Below are positions 1 to 7,762 of a DNA stretch of 64,000 nucleotides, piece after piece (position 1 is the first letter of the stretch; every line of letters begins with the position of its first letter). Location of the stretch: assembly GCA_036265325.1 (NCBI GenBank), contig DATAPH010000015.1, forward strand, positions 1 to 64,000. Direction: 5' to 3'. The DNA comes from AC-51 sp036265325. GTDB taxonomy: Bacteria > Actinomycetota > UBA4738 > HRBIN12. The notes under the pieces are model-generated. The model was not told the DNA's origin. It searched no databases and saw only the letters and a list, made by a program, of their open reading frames with translations. The position numbers and the translations under genes are program-made.

Positions 1-2
1 GT

Positions 3-311
3 CCGACGCTGACCGATCTGGCCGGTGTGTCGATGGTGAACGGCGCCGACGGCATCTCGCTCGGGGCCGCGGACTACGTGCCCCGCGACGCCGTGGTCCT
101 GGAGACTCTCACCAACCTCTCCTACTGCGGGGTCCGGGAGAAGAACTGGATGTACACGCGGTTCGGCGACGGCACCGAGCTGATGTTCGACCTGGCCGGC
201 GACTACGCGGAGAACGACAACCTCGTCGCCGCTCAGCCGGCCAAAGCCGATGCGCTTCGCAGCGAGGCGAAGCAGCTCTGTTCGCCGCCACCTCCCGGTT
301 ACAGCTGGTAA
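3..311 (+). CDS. Sulfatase family protein, C-terminal fragment cut by the window edge
   Basis: The reading frame is open from the first bases, so the start lies outside the window. The visible part begins PTLTDLAGVS, which matches the 'P-T-hydrophobic-D-L-A-G' segment near the end of alkaline-phosphatase-fold sulfatases. It continues with a sulfatase-like tail (YTRFGDGTELMFDLAGDYAEN), where arylsulfatases describe the 'R-Y-G-D-G..E.LYDL..DP.E..NL' strand. The catalytic formylglycine motif would be upstream and cannot be checked. The family hydrolyses sulfate esters, or in related members phosphonates. Confidence rests on this C-terminal pattern alone. Confidence 0.6.
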   Translation, partial: PTLTDLAGVSMVNGADGISLGAADYVPRDAVVLETLTNLSYCGVREKNWMYTRFGDGTELMFDLAGDYAENDNLVAAQPAKADALRSEAKQLCSPPPPGYSW

Positions 312-363
312 CGCCTCCGGTCGATCCGGGCACCAGCGACTCGTACGGCGTGAAGAGAGCCGC

Positions 364-409
364 TTGACAGTTGGGTCTGGGATAGGCAATATTCAACTCT
401 ATGGTTGAA
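364..409 (+). promoter_or_regulatory. Promoter and inverted-repeat operator of the first ArsR/SRPBCC operon
   Basis: A perfect TTGACA (-35) lies at 364-369. An inverted repeat with arms TTCAAC (392-397) and GTTGAA (404-409) spans the ATG at 401. The repeat covers the expected -10/start region, the usual position for ArsR-type autorepression. The -10 hexamer itself is weak (about 387-393). Binding by the adjacent ArsR protein is inferred. Confidence 0.6.
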
Positions 410-733
410 CGTTCGGGAGCGGCCCTTCTCGACGACACCTACGCGAGCCTTTCCCACCCGGTTCGCCGCGAGATGGTCGAGATCCTCAGCGAAGCACCGC
501 AACGCGTCACGGAGGTAGCGGCCCCGTTCGCCATCTCACTCGCCGCCGCGTCCAAGCACATCCGGATGCTCGAGCGCGCAGGTCTGCTGGAGCGGCACAT
601 CACCGGCCGAGACCACGTACTCAGCCTTCGTGCGGAGCCGCTCGAGGCGGCCGCCGACTGGATCGATCCGTACCGCCGGTTCTGGGAATCGAAGCTGGAC
701 CGGCTCGACGAGCACTTCAGGAGGAAGGGATGA
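401..733 (+). CDS. ArsR/SmtB-family HTH transcriptional regulator
   Basis: This is a 110-residue winged-helix protein. The typical 'L.HPVRREMVEIL' helix is at residues 17-30 and the recognition region 'AISLAAASKHIRMLERAGLL' at about 44-64. It has none of the Cys pairs used by metal-sensing ArsR proteins. It therefore fits the SdpR/YdfF-type group that travels with SRPBCC (AHSA1) proteins. Its TGA overlaps the ATG of the SRPBCC gene, so the two are translationally coupled. The palindrome across its start codon suggests autoregulation. The inducing signal cannot be read from the sequence. Confidence 0.88.
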   Translation: MVERSGAALLDDTYASLSHPVRREMVEILSEAPQRVTEVAAPFAISLAAASKHIRMLERAGLLERHITGRDHVLSLRAEPLEAAADWIDPYRRFWESKLDRLDEHFRRKG

Positions 734-1167
734 ACATGCCCGGAACAGATGCACCGGTGATCGTCCAGCGCGTCCTGCCGGTCACCCCCGACCAGGCGTT
801 CGACGCGTGGCTCGAGCCTTCGGAGCTACGTGACTGGATGGGACCGCTCACCGAGGTCGAGGTCGACGCTCGGGTCGGCGGTCGATTCCGGATCGTGATG
901 GGCCGGGACGACGCCGACGGTGGCCCGATCGAACACAAGGGTGAATACCGCGAACTCGATCGCCCCAACCGCCTCGTCTTCACGTGGGTGTCGCAGTACA
1001 CGGACGGCGAGAGCGTCGTGACCGTGGACCTCTCGCCCGACCCGGCCGGGACGCGGCTCGTGCTGACGCACGAAGGGCTTCCGTCCGAGTCGCGCGATGG
1101 CCACGCCGAGGGATGGGGTCAGTTCATCGACCGGTACGTCGAGAGCGCGGAGCGTCAGAAGGCCTAA
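730..1167 (+). CDS. SRPBCC (AHSA1/START-like) domain protein
   Basis: A 145-residue single-domain protein with the AHSA1-type helix-grip pattern. It opens with a strand (VIVQRVLPVTPDQAFDAW), followed by 'WMGPLTEVEVDARVGGRF', a central 'GEYRELDRPNRLVFTW' and the C-terminal helix 'GHAEGWGQFIDRYVES'. Such proteins bind small hydrophobic ligands and commonly sit beside ArsR regulators; their enzymatic roles are mostly unknown. The start overlaps the ArsR stop (ATGA); a second ATG two codons later is equally possible. The gene is convergent with the reductase-like gene, overlapping by 4 bases. Confidence 0.87.
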   Translation: MNMPGTDAPVIVQRVLPVTPDQAFDAWLEPSELRDWMGPLTEVEVDARVGGRFRIVMGRDDADGGPIEHKGEYRELDRPNRLVFTWVSQYTDGESVVTVDLSPDPAGTRLVLTHEGLPSESRDGHAEGWGQFIDRYVESAERQKA

Positions 1168-1760
1168 CGGGAGCCGGATCCCTCAGCTGCGTCGCTGCCG
1201 GGCGGCTCGGCCAGAACGCGAGGAACGTACTCGAGCAGCTGGCTTCGGCCGTCGAATGTCTGGCTCGAGATCATGTCGAGCGCCACATCTGGGTACCCGT
1301 CGTAGATCCGGTCGGTGCCGGTGCTCCCCGTGATGACCGGGAACACGACCACACGGAAGCGGTCCACCAGGCCCGCCTCCAGCAGTGACCGGCACAGACT
1401 GATGCTGCCCAACGTGCGCATCGAACGGACGTCATCGTTGTCCTTCATCGCCCGGACGGCCTCGATGGCGTCCCGATCGATGAGCTCGGTGTTGGCCCAC
1501 TCCATTGGCTCCTTCAGCGTGCGCGAGAAGACGATCTTCGACATGCCCGCGAGCATGTCCGTGCCCGGCTCGCCCTCAGCCGCGAACGCTGACATGAGGC
1601 GGTAGGTGTTCGCACCCATCAAGATCGTGTAGTCGCCCTCAGGTTGCGCACCCAGCCACGCGAAGTACTCCGGACCTTCCAACCCCCACCAGCCGGGCCA
1701 ACCTTCGGCGGCTCCATAGCCATCGAGCGAGGTGATGAAGTCCACGAGCAGCTCTGGCAT
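1164..1760 (-). CDS. Dihydrofolate reductase-like (RibD C-terminal) family protein
   Basis: A 198-residue protein of the RibD_C/DHFR fold. It has the N-terminal 'LLVDFITSLDGYGA' strand (the 'S.DG' motif), the NADPH-binding 'ILMGANTYRLM' and 'KIVFSRTL' segments, and a late 'LGSISLCRSLLEAGLVDRFRVVVFPVITGSG'-like helix-strand. Members are NADPH-dependent reductases of unknown substrate, distinct from folate-pathway FolA. An AAGGAG Shine-Dalgarno stands 7 bases before the ATG. The C-terminal 20 residues look disordered. The gene faces the SRPBCC gene tail to tail. Confidence 0.85.
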   Translation of the reverse strand: MPELLVDFITSLDGYGAAEGWPGWWGLEGPEYFAWLGAQPEGDYTILMGANTYRLMSAFAAEGEPGTDMLAGMSKIVFSRTLKEPMEWANTELIDRDAIEAVRAMKDNDDVRSMRTLGSISLCRSLLEAGLVDRFRVVVFPVITGSTGTDRIYDGYPDVALDMISSQTFDGRSQLLEYVPRVLAEPPGSDAAEGSGSR

Positions 1761-1824
1761 GGTCGCTCCTTGTCTGGCGGGCAGGGTCGAAGCCTATGCA
1801 CGTACCCAGCGTTTGGGCCGCTAA

Positions 1825-2128
1825 CCGCCGGGTGGCACCGTGACGCCGTACAACGAGGGCGACACCGCCACGCACGAGATCGGGCACTGGCTCGGGCTGT
1901 ACCACACGTTCCAGGGAGGATGCGCGCCTCCGGGCGACCAGGTCGACGACACGCCGTTCGAGGCGTCGCCCGCGTTCGGATGTCCGGTCGGCCGCGACAC
2001 ATGCACCCAGCCCGGTCTCGACCCGACGACGAACTTCATGGACTCCACCGACGACGGATGCATGTTCGCTTTCACGGGGGACGGTCCCTGCTGCAGCGGA
2101 GTCGTGGACCGCGTACCGCGCGGCATAG
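1825..2128 (+). pseudogene. Remnant of a secreted M43 (pappalysin-like) zinc metalloprotease
   Basis: The zinc motif HEIGHWLGLYH (HExxHxxGxxH) is intact. It is followed by the conserved downstream stretch with Cys residues and 'DTPFEASPAFGCPVGRDTC' and the Met-turn region 'NFMDSTDDGCMFAFT'. Homology begins abruptly at PPGGTVTPYN (1825) just after an in-frame stop at 1822-1824; the signal peptide, propeptide and N-terminal catalytic half are missing. After FT (about 2085) the frame breaks. The expected C-terminus 'ESWTAYRAA' and its stop (TAG 2126-2128) are found in another frame. The gene is thus 5'-truncated and frameshifted, and not expected to yield an enzyme. Confidence 0.85.
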
Positions 2129-2152
2129 CGTTCCGCGTCACAGCGCTGTCGA

Positions 2153-2190
2153 GGCGCCGCGTCCGCGTCCGCGGCCGGGGACGCGGCGCC
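2153..2190. terminator. Strong hairpin between convergent genes
   Basis: Perfect 12-bp arms GGCGCCGCGTCC (2153-2164) and GGACGCGGCGCC (2179-2190) enclose a 14-base loop. The hairpin lies between the M43 remnant (+) and the DUF2231 gene (-). There is no U-tract, as is common for actinobacterial terminators, so the termination role is inferred from position. Confidence 0.6.
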
Positions 2191-2213
2191 CTTCGTTCGG
2201 TTCGCTCGCGACG

Positions 2214-2759
2214 TTACGGCTTGAGGTTGGGGAAGTCGGTCCAGACCGCTTGTGCGCCCGAGTGCCCGGCCTGAACCACGACGACCACCACGGCGACCGC
2301 CGCGACGACGAGCAAGGCGCGAGCGACCGTCAGCGCGGGCGCCGTCCAGCCCGGCGCAGCCTCACGCCACCTGTCCGGCGTCCGGCGGTTGACCCACGCC
2401 TCCGCCGGTGCCAGCTCGGCGGTCACCGACGCCCGCCGTCGAATGTCCAAGGCCACAACGGCGAAGAGACACAGCCCGAAGATCGCCGCGACCCACTGCA
2501 CGCGTCCGCCGGCAGCCACGTGGGCGGCGATTGCCGGCGACTCGGGCAACCGGCCTACGAGCGATTCGCCCGACTGGGTCGTCAGCGGGACGAACAGCGT
2601 GGCGAAGAAGGTCGCCACGAGCGTCGCCACACCGAAGTGGTGCCGATACCAAGCCCATACCGCGACGAGCAGCGCAGCCACCGCAGCGATCGGCAGCATC
2701 ACAACGACGACGTGTTGCAGCAGCACGTGCGTCGGAAGGCCGAACAGGTTCTCGGGCAT
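2214..2759 (-). CDS. DUF2231-type integral membrane protein
   Basis: With the ATG at 2759 the protein has 181 residues and about four membrane segments. It begins PENLFGLPTHVLLQHVVVV, the 'G-L-P-x-H-x-L..H.VVV' opening typical of actinobacterial DUF2231 proteins. It then has 'PLTTQSGESL' and, near the C-terminus, 'AGHSGAQAVW', a signature of the family. A start 17 codons upstream is possible but adds a non-conserved extension. The function of DUF2231 is unknown; a role with redox cofactors or heme has been suggested for relatives. A second DUF2231 gene lies upstream on the same strand, with a small zinc-finger gene between them. Confidence 0.8.
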   Translation of the reverse strand: MPENLFGLPTHVLLQHVVVVMLPIAAVAALLVAVWAWYRHHFGVATLVATFFATLFVPLTTQSGESLVGRLPESPAIAAHVAAGGRVQWVAAIFGLCLFAVVALDIRRRASVTAELAPAEAWVNRRTPDRWREAAPGWTAPALTVARALLVVAAVAVVVVVVQAGHSGAQAVWTDFPNLKP

Positions 2760-2894
2760 CGCGTTCACCGTTCGTGCAGGTCGACCCACGCTAGAGGCAC
2801 CACCGCACATGCGTCATCGCGCCGGGGTTCGAAGTCGGTTAGGAAACCGGCCCGTTCGCGCCGACAGGCCGCGACAAGGCCATCCGTCTCGGTC

Positions 2895-2970
2895 GCTGCT
2901 GCGTGTCCGAGCCGCCGCTGCGTGTCCGAGCCGCTCCTGCGTGTCCGAGCCGCTACTTCGTGTCCGATCC
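2895..2970. repeat. Four tandem copies of a 19-bp unit
   Basis: Units lie at 2895-2913, 2914-2932, 2933-2951 and 2952-2970. Each matches GCYNCTGCGTGTCCGAGCC with one to three differences. The unit length is not a multiple of three. The copy at 2952-2970 encodes the last residues and stop of the small zinc-finger gene (minus strand); the other three lie beyond its stop. This looks like slipped-strand amplification of a gene's 3' end. Confidence 0.9.
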
Positions 2971-3117
2971 GCCGGCGTCAGCGGTGGTGCCGCCCGGCTC
3001 GCGTCCCGACGGCCCACCGTGTTCCGTCTGTAGATGTTCGGCAGCTTCTTCGACCGAAGGGAACTCACAGCCACAAATCTCGCAGCGGCGCTCGCCTTGC
3101 GACGACGTCATGGACAT
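2953..3117 (-). CDS. Small C2H2-type zinc-finger protein (54 residues)
   Basis: Translation from ATG 3117 gives a 54-residue protein with one compact finger near residues 12-33: RRCEICGCEFPSVEEAAEHL then QTEH. The spacing C-x2-C-x4-F-x7-H-x4-H, with the conserved Phe and hydrophobic residues, is that of a C2H2 finger. The tail is Gly/Ser/Thr-rich and ends GGSDTK inside the 19-bp tandem repeat. The start lies 6 bases beyond the stop of the upstream DUF2231 gene, so the two are probably co-transcribed. Two in-frame ATGs (3117, 3111) are possible. DNA, RNA or protein binding cannot be told apart. Confidence 0.72.
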   Translation of the reverse strand: MSMTSSQGERRCEICGCEFPSVEEAAEHLQTEHGGPSGREPGGTTADAGGSDTK

Positions 3118-3123
3118 CGCTGA

Positions 3124-3681
3124 TCACGCGGCGTGACGGTGGTTCGTTCGGTCGGCCGGGCTGGTGCGCGCGTCGTGGTAGCCCTCGGCCTGGTCGGACT
3201 CCCGTGCCACCCGTACGCCGTAGCGGTAGGTCATCATCCCGCCGAGCCAGCCCGACACCGCGAGCACGGCCAGCGCGATGATCGACAGGATCAGCAGTTC
3301 GGTCGACGTCGACCCGTCGGCCTCGATCCCGCCGTTCCCGCGGATGACCCACGAGACGATGAATGCGGCGGTCACCAACAGGTTGATCGTCATGTGCGTG
3401 AACGCGATCCGCTTGGCAGGCGTGCGCTCCGGGATGCTCGCAAGATCCATGAGCCCGAAGATCGCGGCAACGACCGCGCCGATGATACCGATGCCGATCA
3501 GCCACCGCGCGCACAGCACGTAGGGGTTCGGATCGTTCGACGTCTTAGAAGCGATGTCGAGGATCAGGCTCGCGACCCACGTCCCGATCGGGATCGTGAC
3601 CAGCAGTGGATGGAACGGGTGGCCGTAGGGTCCGGCGACCTTGGTTGCGGGCTCCTTCGACGGCAAACGCTGGGAATCCAT
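3124..3681 (-). CDS. DUF2231 integral membrane protein
   Basis: A 185-residue protein with four predicted helices. The family opening 'GPYGHPFHPLLVTIPIGTW' is at about residues 17-35, followed by 'FGLMDLASIP' and a C-terminal 'VSGWLGGMMTYRYGVRV', all standard for DUF2231. The ATG at 3681 is chosen because a strong GGAGGGGAGG ribosome site stands just upstream. A longer frame runs into non-conserved Arg-rich sequence. It is the first gene of a probable operon with the C2H2 protein and the more divergent DUF2231 gene at 2214. Its function is unknown. Confidence 0.88.
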   Translation of the reverse strand: MDSQRLPSKEPATKVAGPYGHPFHPLLVTIPIGTWVASLILDIASKTSNDPNPYVLCARWLIGIGIIGAVVAAIFGLMDLASIPERTPAKRIAFTHMTINLLVTAAFIVSWVIRGNGGIEADGSTSTELLILSIIALAVLAVSGWLGGMMTYRYGVRVARESDQAEGYHDARTSPADRTNHRHAA

Positions 3682-3779
3682 GCGAGATTCCTCCCCTCCT
3701 CGTGCCCGCGCTTCGGCTATGTCAGCTAGGGCCGTACCCGAGCCGGGATGCCTCAAACGGCATCGTGCGGGAGGCCGCG

Positions 3780-4721
3780 TTAGCCGAGACCCTCGCGGAA
3801 TCCTTGGCGCCAGCTCGCGTAGGTCGGCTGCCAATCCAGCTCGTGCTTGGCCTTGCCGTTCAACGCTCCGCGCAGATCGGTCATCATCACGACGGCGGTC
3901 TGGCCGGCCAACAGCCGAGCCAGCCACACGGGGACGTGCCGAGGCGGCGGTGCCTTGAGGATGCGCGCGAGCTCGGGGAGCCAGACGGACGCGCTCGCGG
4001 GGTCGTCGTCCGTGACGTTGTAGACGCCGGGGTCACCGCGTTCGATCGCGGCTACGGTCGCCGCTGCAGCGTCGTCGACATGGATGAACGACCACACGCC
4101 TCGCGAATCGCCCACCAACGGGAACCGCCGGTTCCGGACCATGTCGATCACGGAACCGCCCCGGCCCATCGACGTGCCAGGGCCGTAGAAGCCGCCGTAT
4201 CGGAGCGAGATGCCCTCGAGGTCGGTTGCCTCGGCGAGGGAACGCTCCACGTGCAGAAGGGCGGCAAGCGTCTGGCGAACGCTCGCCGGCGGGTCGGTCT
4301 CGACCGGATCGGCCTCGGTCTTCACCGGACCGCCTGTGCGGGCGTACGCCCACGCGGCAAAGCTCTGCGCGACGAACCGGCGCACGCCGGCGGCGCGAGC
4401 CGCCTCGAGCAGGTAGTCCATGCCTTCGGTCCGGAGCCGATTGGTCTCGGCGAACTGCTCGTCGAGTTTCCGTGGATCGACGACGTCGGGGATCGACGTC
4501 AGCTCATGGACCACCACGTCGGGCGTCGCGGCGGCCACCGCGTCCTTCACGGCGACGCTGTCGAACGCGTCGAGCACGACGGGCGTGGCGCCGAGTTCCA
4601 TCAGGGCCGGCGCTTTCGCCGGCGTCCGGGTCGTTCCCACCACGTGATGGCCTTTGCTCACCAATGCGGGAACCATCCGTGAGCCGATGACGCCGGTCGC
4701 TCCTGCGATGAATACCTTCAT
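3780..4721 (-). CDS. NAD(P)-dependent epimerase/dehydratase (extended SDR)
   Basis: A 313-residue Rossmann protein. The nucleotide loop GATGVIG occupies residues 7-13, followed by 'VVGTTRTPAKAPALMELGA' and the 'VVVHELTSIPD' strand typical of atypical/extended SDRs. The usual YxxxK is not clear: the region reads 'SFAAWAYARTGGPVKTE'. Later motifs ('LRYGGFYGPGTSM', 'SFIHVDDAAAATVAAIE', 'GVYNVTDDDP') match nucleoside-diphosphate-sugar epimerase-like proteins. An AGGAGGTG ribosome site precedes the ATG at 4721. The substrate is unknown. Confidence 0.87.
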   Translation of the reverse strand: MKVFIAGATGVIGSRMVPALVSKGHHVVGTTRTPAKAPALMELGATPVVLDAFDSVAVKDAVAAATPDVVVHELTSIPDVVDPRKLDEQFAETNRLRTEGMDYLLEAARAAGVRRFVAQSFAAWAYARTGGPVKTEADPVETDPPASVRQTLAALLHVERSLAEATDLEGISLRYGGFYGPGTSMGRGGSVIDMVRNRRFPLVGDSRGVWSFIHVDDAAAATVAAIERGDPGVYNVTDDDPASASVWLPELARILKAPPPRHVPVWLARLLAGQTAVVMMTDLRGALNGKAKHELDWQPTYASWRQGFREGLG

Positions 4722-4955
4722 GGATGCACCTCCTGTAGGACGTGCTACCCACGGAAGGAGCAGTGCTTCGGCCCGCGGCGGATCCCCAGCCAGAGGGCGA
4801 AGCCGCCCGGTCACTTACGGCCTTGTGCCCGCTCGGAGGATCGCGGTGAACCCCTCTTCCGGAACGAGTCGCCGAATCCTACGGACGGGTATCCCGGTGG
4901 GGCAATAGTCCGTCTGGTCCGTTGCGGCCGCCGGCTCGTACGGACCAACGAGGAG

Positions 4956-6791
4956 GTGGTCGACACGCGCTCGGAAACAGCAGCAGAAGCGCCTCGGGCC
5001 GATGACCGGTACGCGCCGATCCGCGAGCTGGCGGCGATCGGCGACGGCCGGACCGTCGCCCTGGTGTCGCTCGACGGCACGATCTGCTGGCTGCCGACGC
5101 CCTCGCTCGACTCGGGGACCGTTTTCGCGTCGCTGCTCGACGTGGACAACGGCGGCCGGTTCGCGCTGGCGCCGATCGATCCGGCGGAGGTTCGTCGTCG
5201 CTACCTGCCAGATACCAACGTGCTCGAGACGACGTTCGTGACGAGGACCGGGACCGCCTGCGTCATCGACGCGATGACGTTGCCTTCGGACGCGGGCCTG
5301 AGCCCGTTTCGAGAGCTCGTCCGGCTGATCAAGGGCGTCGACGGCTCGGTCGAGTTCGGCTGGACGGTCGAACCACGCTTCGGATACGGCCAGCGCGCGA
5401 CTCGGCTGTCGTCGCGGGCCGGCGTTCCGGTCTTCTCCGCGGGGAACGATGCGGTGGCGTTGTGCGCCTGGGATGCCGGTGAGCCGCGATCGCAGCACGG
5501 CGCCGTCACCGGATCGTTCACCGTCGCGTCTGGCTCGAGCTCGTTGCTCGTGCTCGCGATGGCGAACCAGGAGCCGCTCGTGCTGCCGTCACGACGCGAG
5601 TCCGAGCGACGGCTCGAGGCGACGATCGCCTATTGGCAGAACTGGAGCGTGGCGCGGCGCGCCGGTGGCCGCTATCGAGATGGAGTCATCAGGAGCGCGC
5701 TGGCGTTGAAGCTCCTCGTCCACGCGCCGACGGGCGCCGTCGCGGCGGCCGCGACCACCTCGCTTCCCGAAGAGATCGGGGGCGAACGCAACTGGGACTA
5801 CCGGTTCTCGTGGGTGCGGGATTCCGCGTTCGTGATGGAAGCGCTCCTCGGGCTTGGATGCGGCAGTGAAGCGGAGGCGTTCTTCTGGTGGCTGATGCAC
5901 GCATCGCAGATCACCCACCCGCGACTGCAGGTGCTGTACCGGCTGGACGGCGGCTCGCGCGCGAAGGAACGGACCCTTCCGCTGGAGGGGTACGCCGGAT
6001 CACGGCCCGTCCGCGTCGGGAACATGGCCGTCGAGCAGCGGCAGCTCGACATCTACGGCGACCTGTTGCAGACGGCGTGGCTGTACGCCGACGCCGGAAA
6101 CAGGATCGACCGCGAGTTCGGCCAGCGTCTGGCCGCGACCGCGGACCTGGTGAGCGACATCTGGACCGTGCCCGACGCCGGCATCTGGGAGGTTCGCAGT
6201 GCGTTCGAGCACTTCACCCAGTCGAAGATGATGTGCTGGGTCGCGCTGGATCGCGCGTGCCGGCTCGCCGCCGCCGGCTACATCCCGTCGGATCGCGCGG
6301 AGCGCTGGAGTGCCGCGGCCACCGACGTGCGCGCGTTCATCGAGGAACGATGCTGGTCGGCGACGAAGCGAAGCTACACGCGGGCCGCAGGAACCGAGGA
6401 CTTGGACGCGAGCGTGCTCCTGGGCGCCCGGCTCGGCTACATCGCTCCAGACGACGACCGCCTCTCGAGCACGATCGACGCCCTGATGCGCGAGCTCGGC
6501 GACGATCCGTACCTCTATAGGTATCTGAGCGAGGACGGCGTTGCCGGCGGCGAGGGAGCGTTCCTGTGTTGTTCCTTCTGGCTCGTTGAGGTGCTCGCCG
6601 ACGCCGGCCGGCTCGACGACGCCGTCTCACTGATGGACCGGCTGGTCGCGTTGGCGAACGACGTCGGGCTGTACGCCGAGGAGATCGATCCTGCGTCGGG
6701 CGCGTTCCTCGGGAACTTCCCGCAGGGCCTGACGCATCTCGCGTTGCTCACCGCGGCCGCCGCGATCGACCGGGGTAGGTCTCGGCGGTGA
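4956..6791 (+). CDS. Glycoside hydrolase family 15 protein (trehalase/glucoamylase type)
   Basis: A protein of about 611 residues with the two-part GH15 layout. The N-terminal beta-sandwich starts 'PIRELAAIGDGRTVALVSLDGTICWLP'. The (alpha/alpha)6 barrel carries 'GGERNWDYRFSWVRDSAF', the family hallmark, and ends with 'LGNFPQGLTHLALL'. In actinobacteria such enzymes are often cytosolic trehalases; glucoamylase activity is the alternative. No signal peptide is seen. The GTG start at 4956 lies inside the AGGAGG motif, so the true start is unsettled, although no better in-frame start exists before the conserved region. The stop overlaps the next gene's GTG. Confidence 0.9.
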   Translation: MVDTRSETAAEAPRADDRYAPIRELAAIGDGRTVALVSLDGTICWLPTPSLDSGTVFASLLDVDNGGRFALAPIDPAEVRRRYLPDTNVLETTFVTRTGTACVIDAMTLPSDAGLSPFRELVRLIKGVDGSVEFGWTVEPRFGYGQRATRLSSRAGVPVFSAGNDAVALCAWDAGEPRSQHGAVTGSFTVASGSSSLLVLAMANQEPLVLPSRRESERRLEATIAYWQNWSVARRAGGRYRDGVIRSALALKLLVHAPTGAVAAAATTSLPEEIGGERNWDYRFSWVRDSAFVMEALLGLGCGSEAEAFFWWLMHASQITHPRLQVLYRLDGGSRAKERTLPLEGYAGSRPVRVGNMAVEQRQLDIYGDLLQTAWLYADAGNRIDREFGQRLAATADLVSDIWTVPDAGIWEVRSAFEHFTQSKMMCWVALDRACRLAAAGYIPSDRAERWSAAATDVRAFIEERCWSATKRSYTRAAGTEDLDASVLLGARLGYIAPDDDRLSSTIDALMRELGDDPYLYRYLSEDGVAGGEGAFLCCSFWLVEVLADAGRLDDAVSLMDRLVALANDVGLYAEEIDPASGAFLGNFPQGLTHLALLTAAAAIDRGRSRR

Positions 6792-7264
6792 CGATCTGGG
6801 GCGCACTCGTCGGCGGGTTCGTGGGCACACTGGTGCTCACCACGATCCTCCGCGCGGCAAGCGAGCTCCGGATCACACGCGTCGACCTGCCGTTCCTGCT
6901 CGGCACCATGGTGACCGCCGACCGCAAACGCGCCAAAGCGCTCGGGTTCGTGCTGCACTTCTTCTTCGGGTTGTCGTTCGCCGTCGGGTACTTCGCGATC
7001 TTCACCGCGCTCGGGCATGCGGGGTGGCTCACGGGGGCGACGCTTGGTGTCCTGCACGCGGCGTTCTCCGCGACCGCCTTGGTGACCGTGTTGCTGCCGG
7101 TGGTCCACCCCCGGATGGGTGACCCGACAACGTCGGCGGATCGGTCGGCGCTGCTCGAAGCGCCCGGCTTCCTGATGCTCAACTACGGGGTCGCGACGCC
7201 GGTCGTCATGCTCGTCGCACACATCGCATACGGCGCGATCGTCGGTGGCTTCACCGCGATGTGA
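6788..7264 (+). CDS. Uncharacterised membrane protein, four helices
   Basis: A 158-residue hydrophobic protein with helices near residues 3-20, 50-75, 80-105 and 130-155. Between the first two is a conserved-looking 'LRITRVDLPFLLGTMVTADRKRAKALG' segment. It is not assigned to a named family. The GTG at 6788 overlaps the GH15 stop (GTGA), implying co-expression. The gene is convergent with the next, and a hairpin lies in the gap. Confidence 0.7.
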   Translation: MTIWGALVGGFVGTLVLTTILRAASELRITRVDLPFLLGTMVTADRKRAKALGFVLHFFFGLSFAVGYFAIFTALGHAGWLTGATLGVLHAAFSATALVTVLLPVVHPRMGDPTTSADRSALLEAPGFLMLNYGVATPVVMLVAHIAYGAIVGGFTAM

Positions 7265-7320
7265 ACCCCTCGGACGACAACGTCCGCAGCCCACGCTGAA
7301 CCGGGCGCCGACCGGCGACC

Positions 7321-7349
7321 CGATCGTGGCCTACTGCGGCCCACGATCG
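7321..7349. terminator. Bidirectional hairpin terminator candidate
   Basis: Arms CGATCGTGG (7321-7329) and CCACGATCG (7341-7349) pair perfectly, with extra GG/CC pairs possible in the 11-base loop. The hairpin is the main feature of the gap between two convergent genes (ends 7264 and 7372). Confidence 0.6.
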
Positions 7350-7371
7350 CTCCGCCCCTCGACGCCCGGCG

Positions 7372-7689
7372 CTACAGCCCGTCGCCCCGGCTGGTCAAGA
7401 ACGGATTCGAGAACATGAGCCACGTCCCGACGGCCGTCGCGAGGAGCGCGACCCCGAGCGCGATGCCGGCGTGCGGCACGCGTCGCCGCACCGCCTGGGC
7501 CGCCAACACGACGGCGATGACGGCCGGCAATGGGGTCAGGACACCGATCGCGCCGGCAACCGAGAGCCCGTAGATGAACGCGAGCGGGAACCGCAAGCCT
7601 TGTGCCTGCTCGATCCAGCTCGGCGCTTCGGTAACGCCGGTGCTCATGACCGAGTCCGCAGGATCGGGGGGATCATGCCTTTCGGACAT
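7372..7689 (-). CDS. Small uncharacterised membrane protein
   Basis: A 105-residue protein with a polar N-terminus of about 30 residues and three hydrophobic segments (about 33-50, 52-68, 75-95). No family was recognised. The start is supported by a TAGAGT hexamer ending 7 bases before the ATG, with a TTGTCC-like -35 about 16 bases further upstream, as expected for a leaderless transcript. Confidence 0.65.
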   Translation of the reverse strand: MSERHDPPDPADSVMSTGVTEAPSWIEQAQGLRFPLAFIYGLSVAGAIGVLTPLPAVIAVVLAAQAVRRRVPHAGIALGVALLATAVGTWLMFSNPFLTSRGDGL

Positions 7690-7762
7690 CGGTCCAACTC
7701 TATGCCGGACCCCGCGAAGGACAACCCCTCAGTTCGGCCCATACGCCGGGCCGGATCCACGG

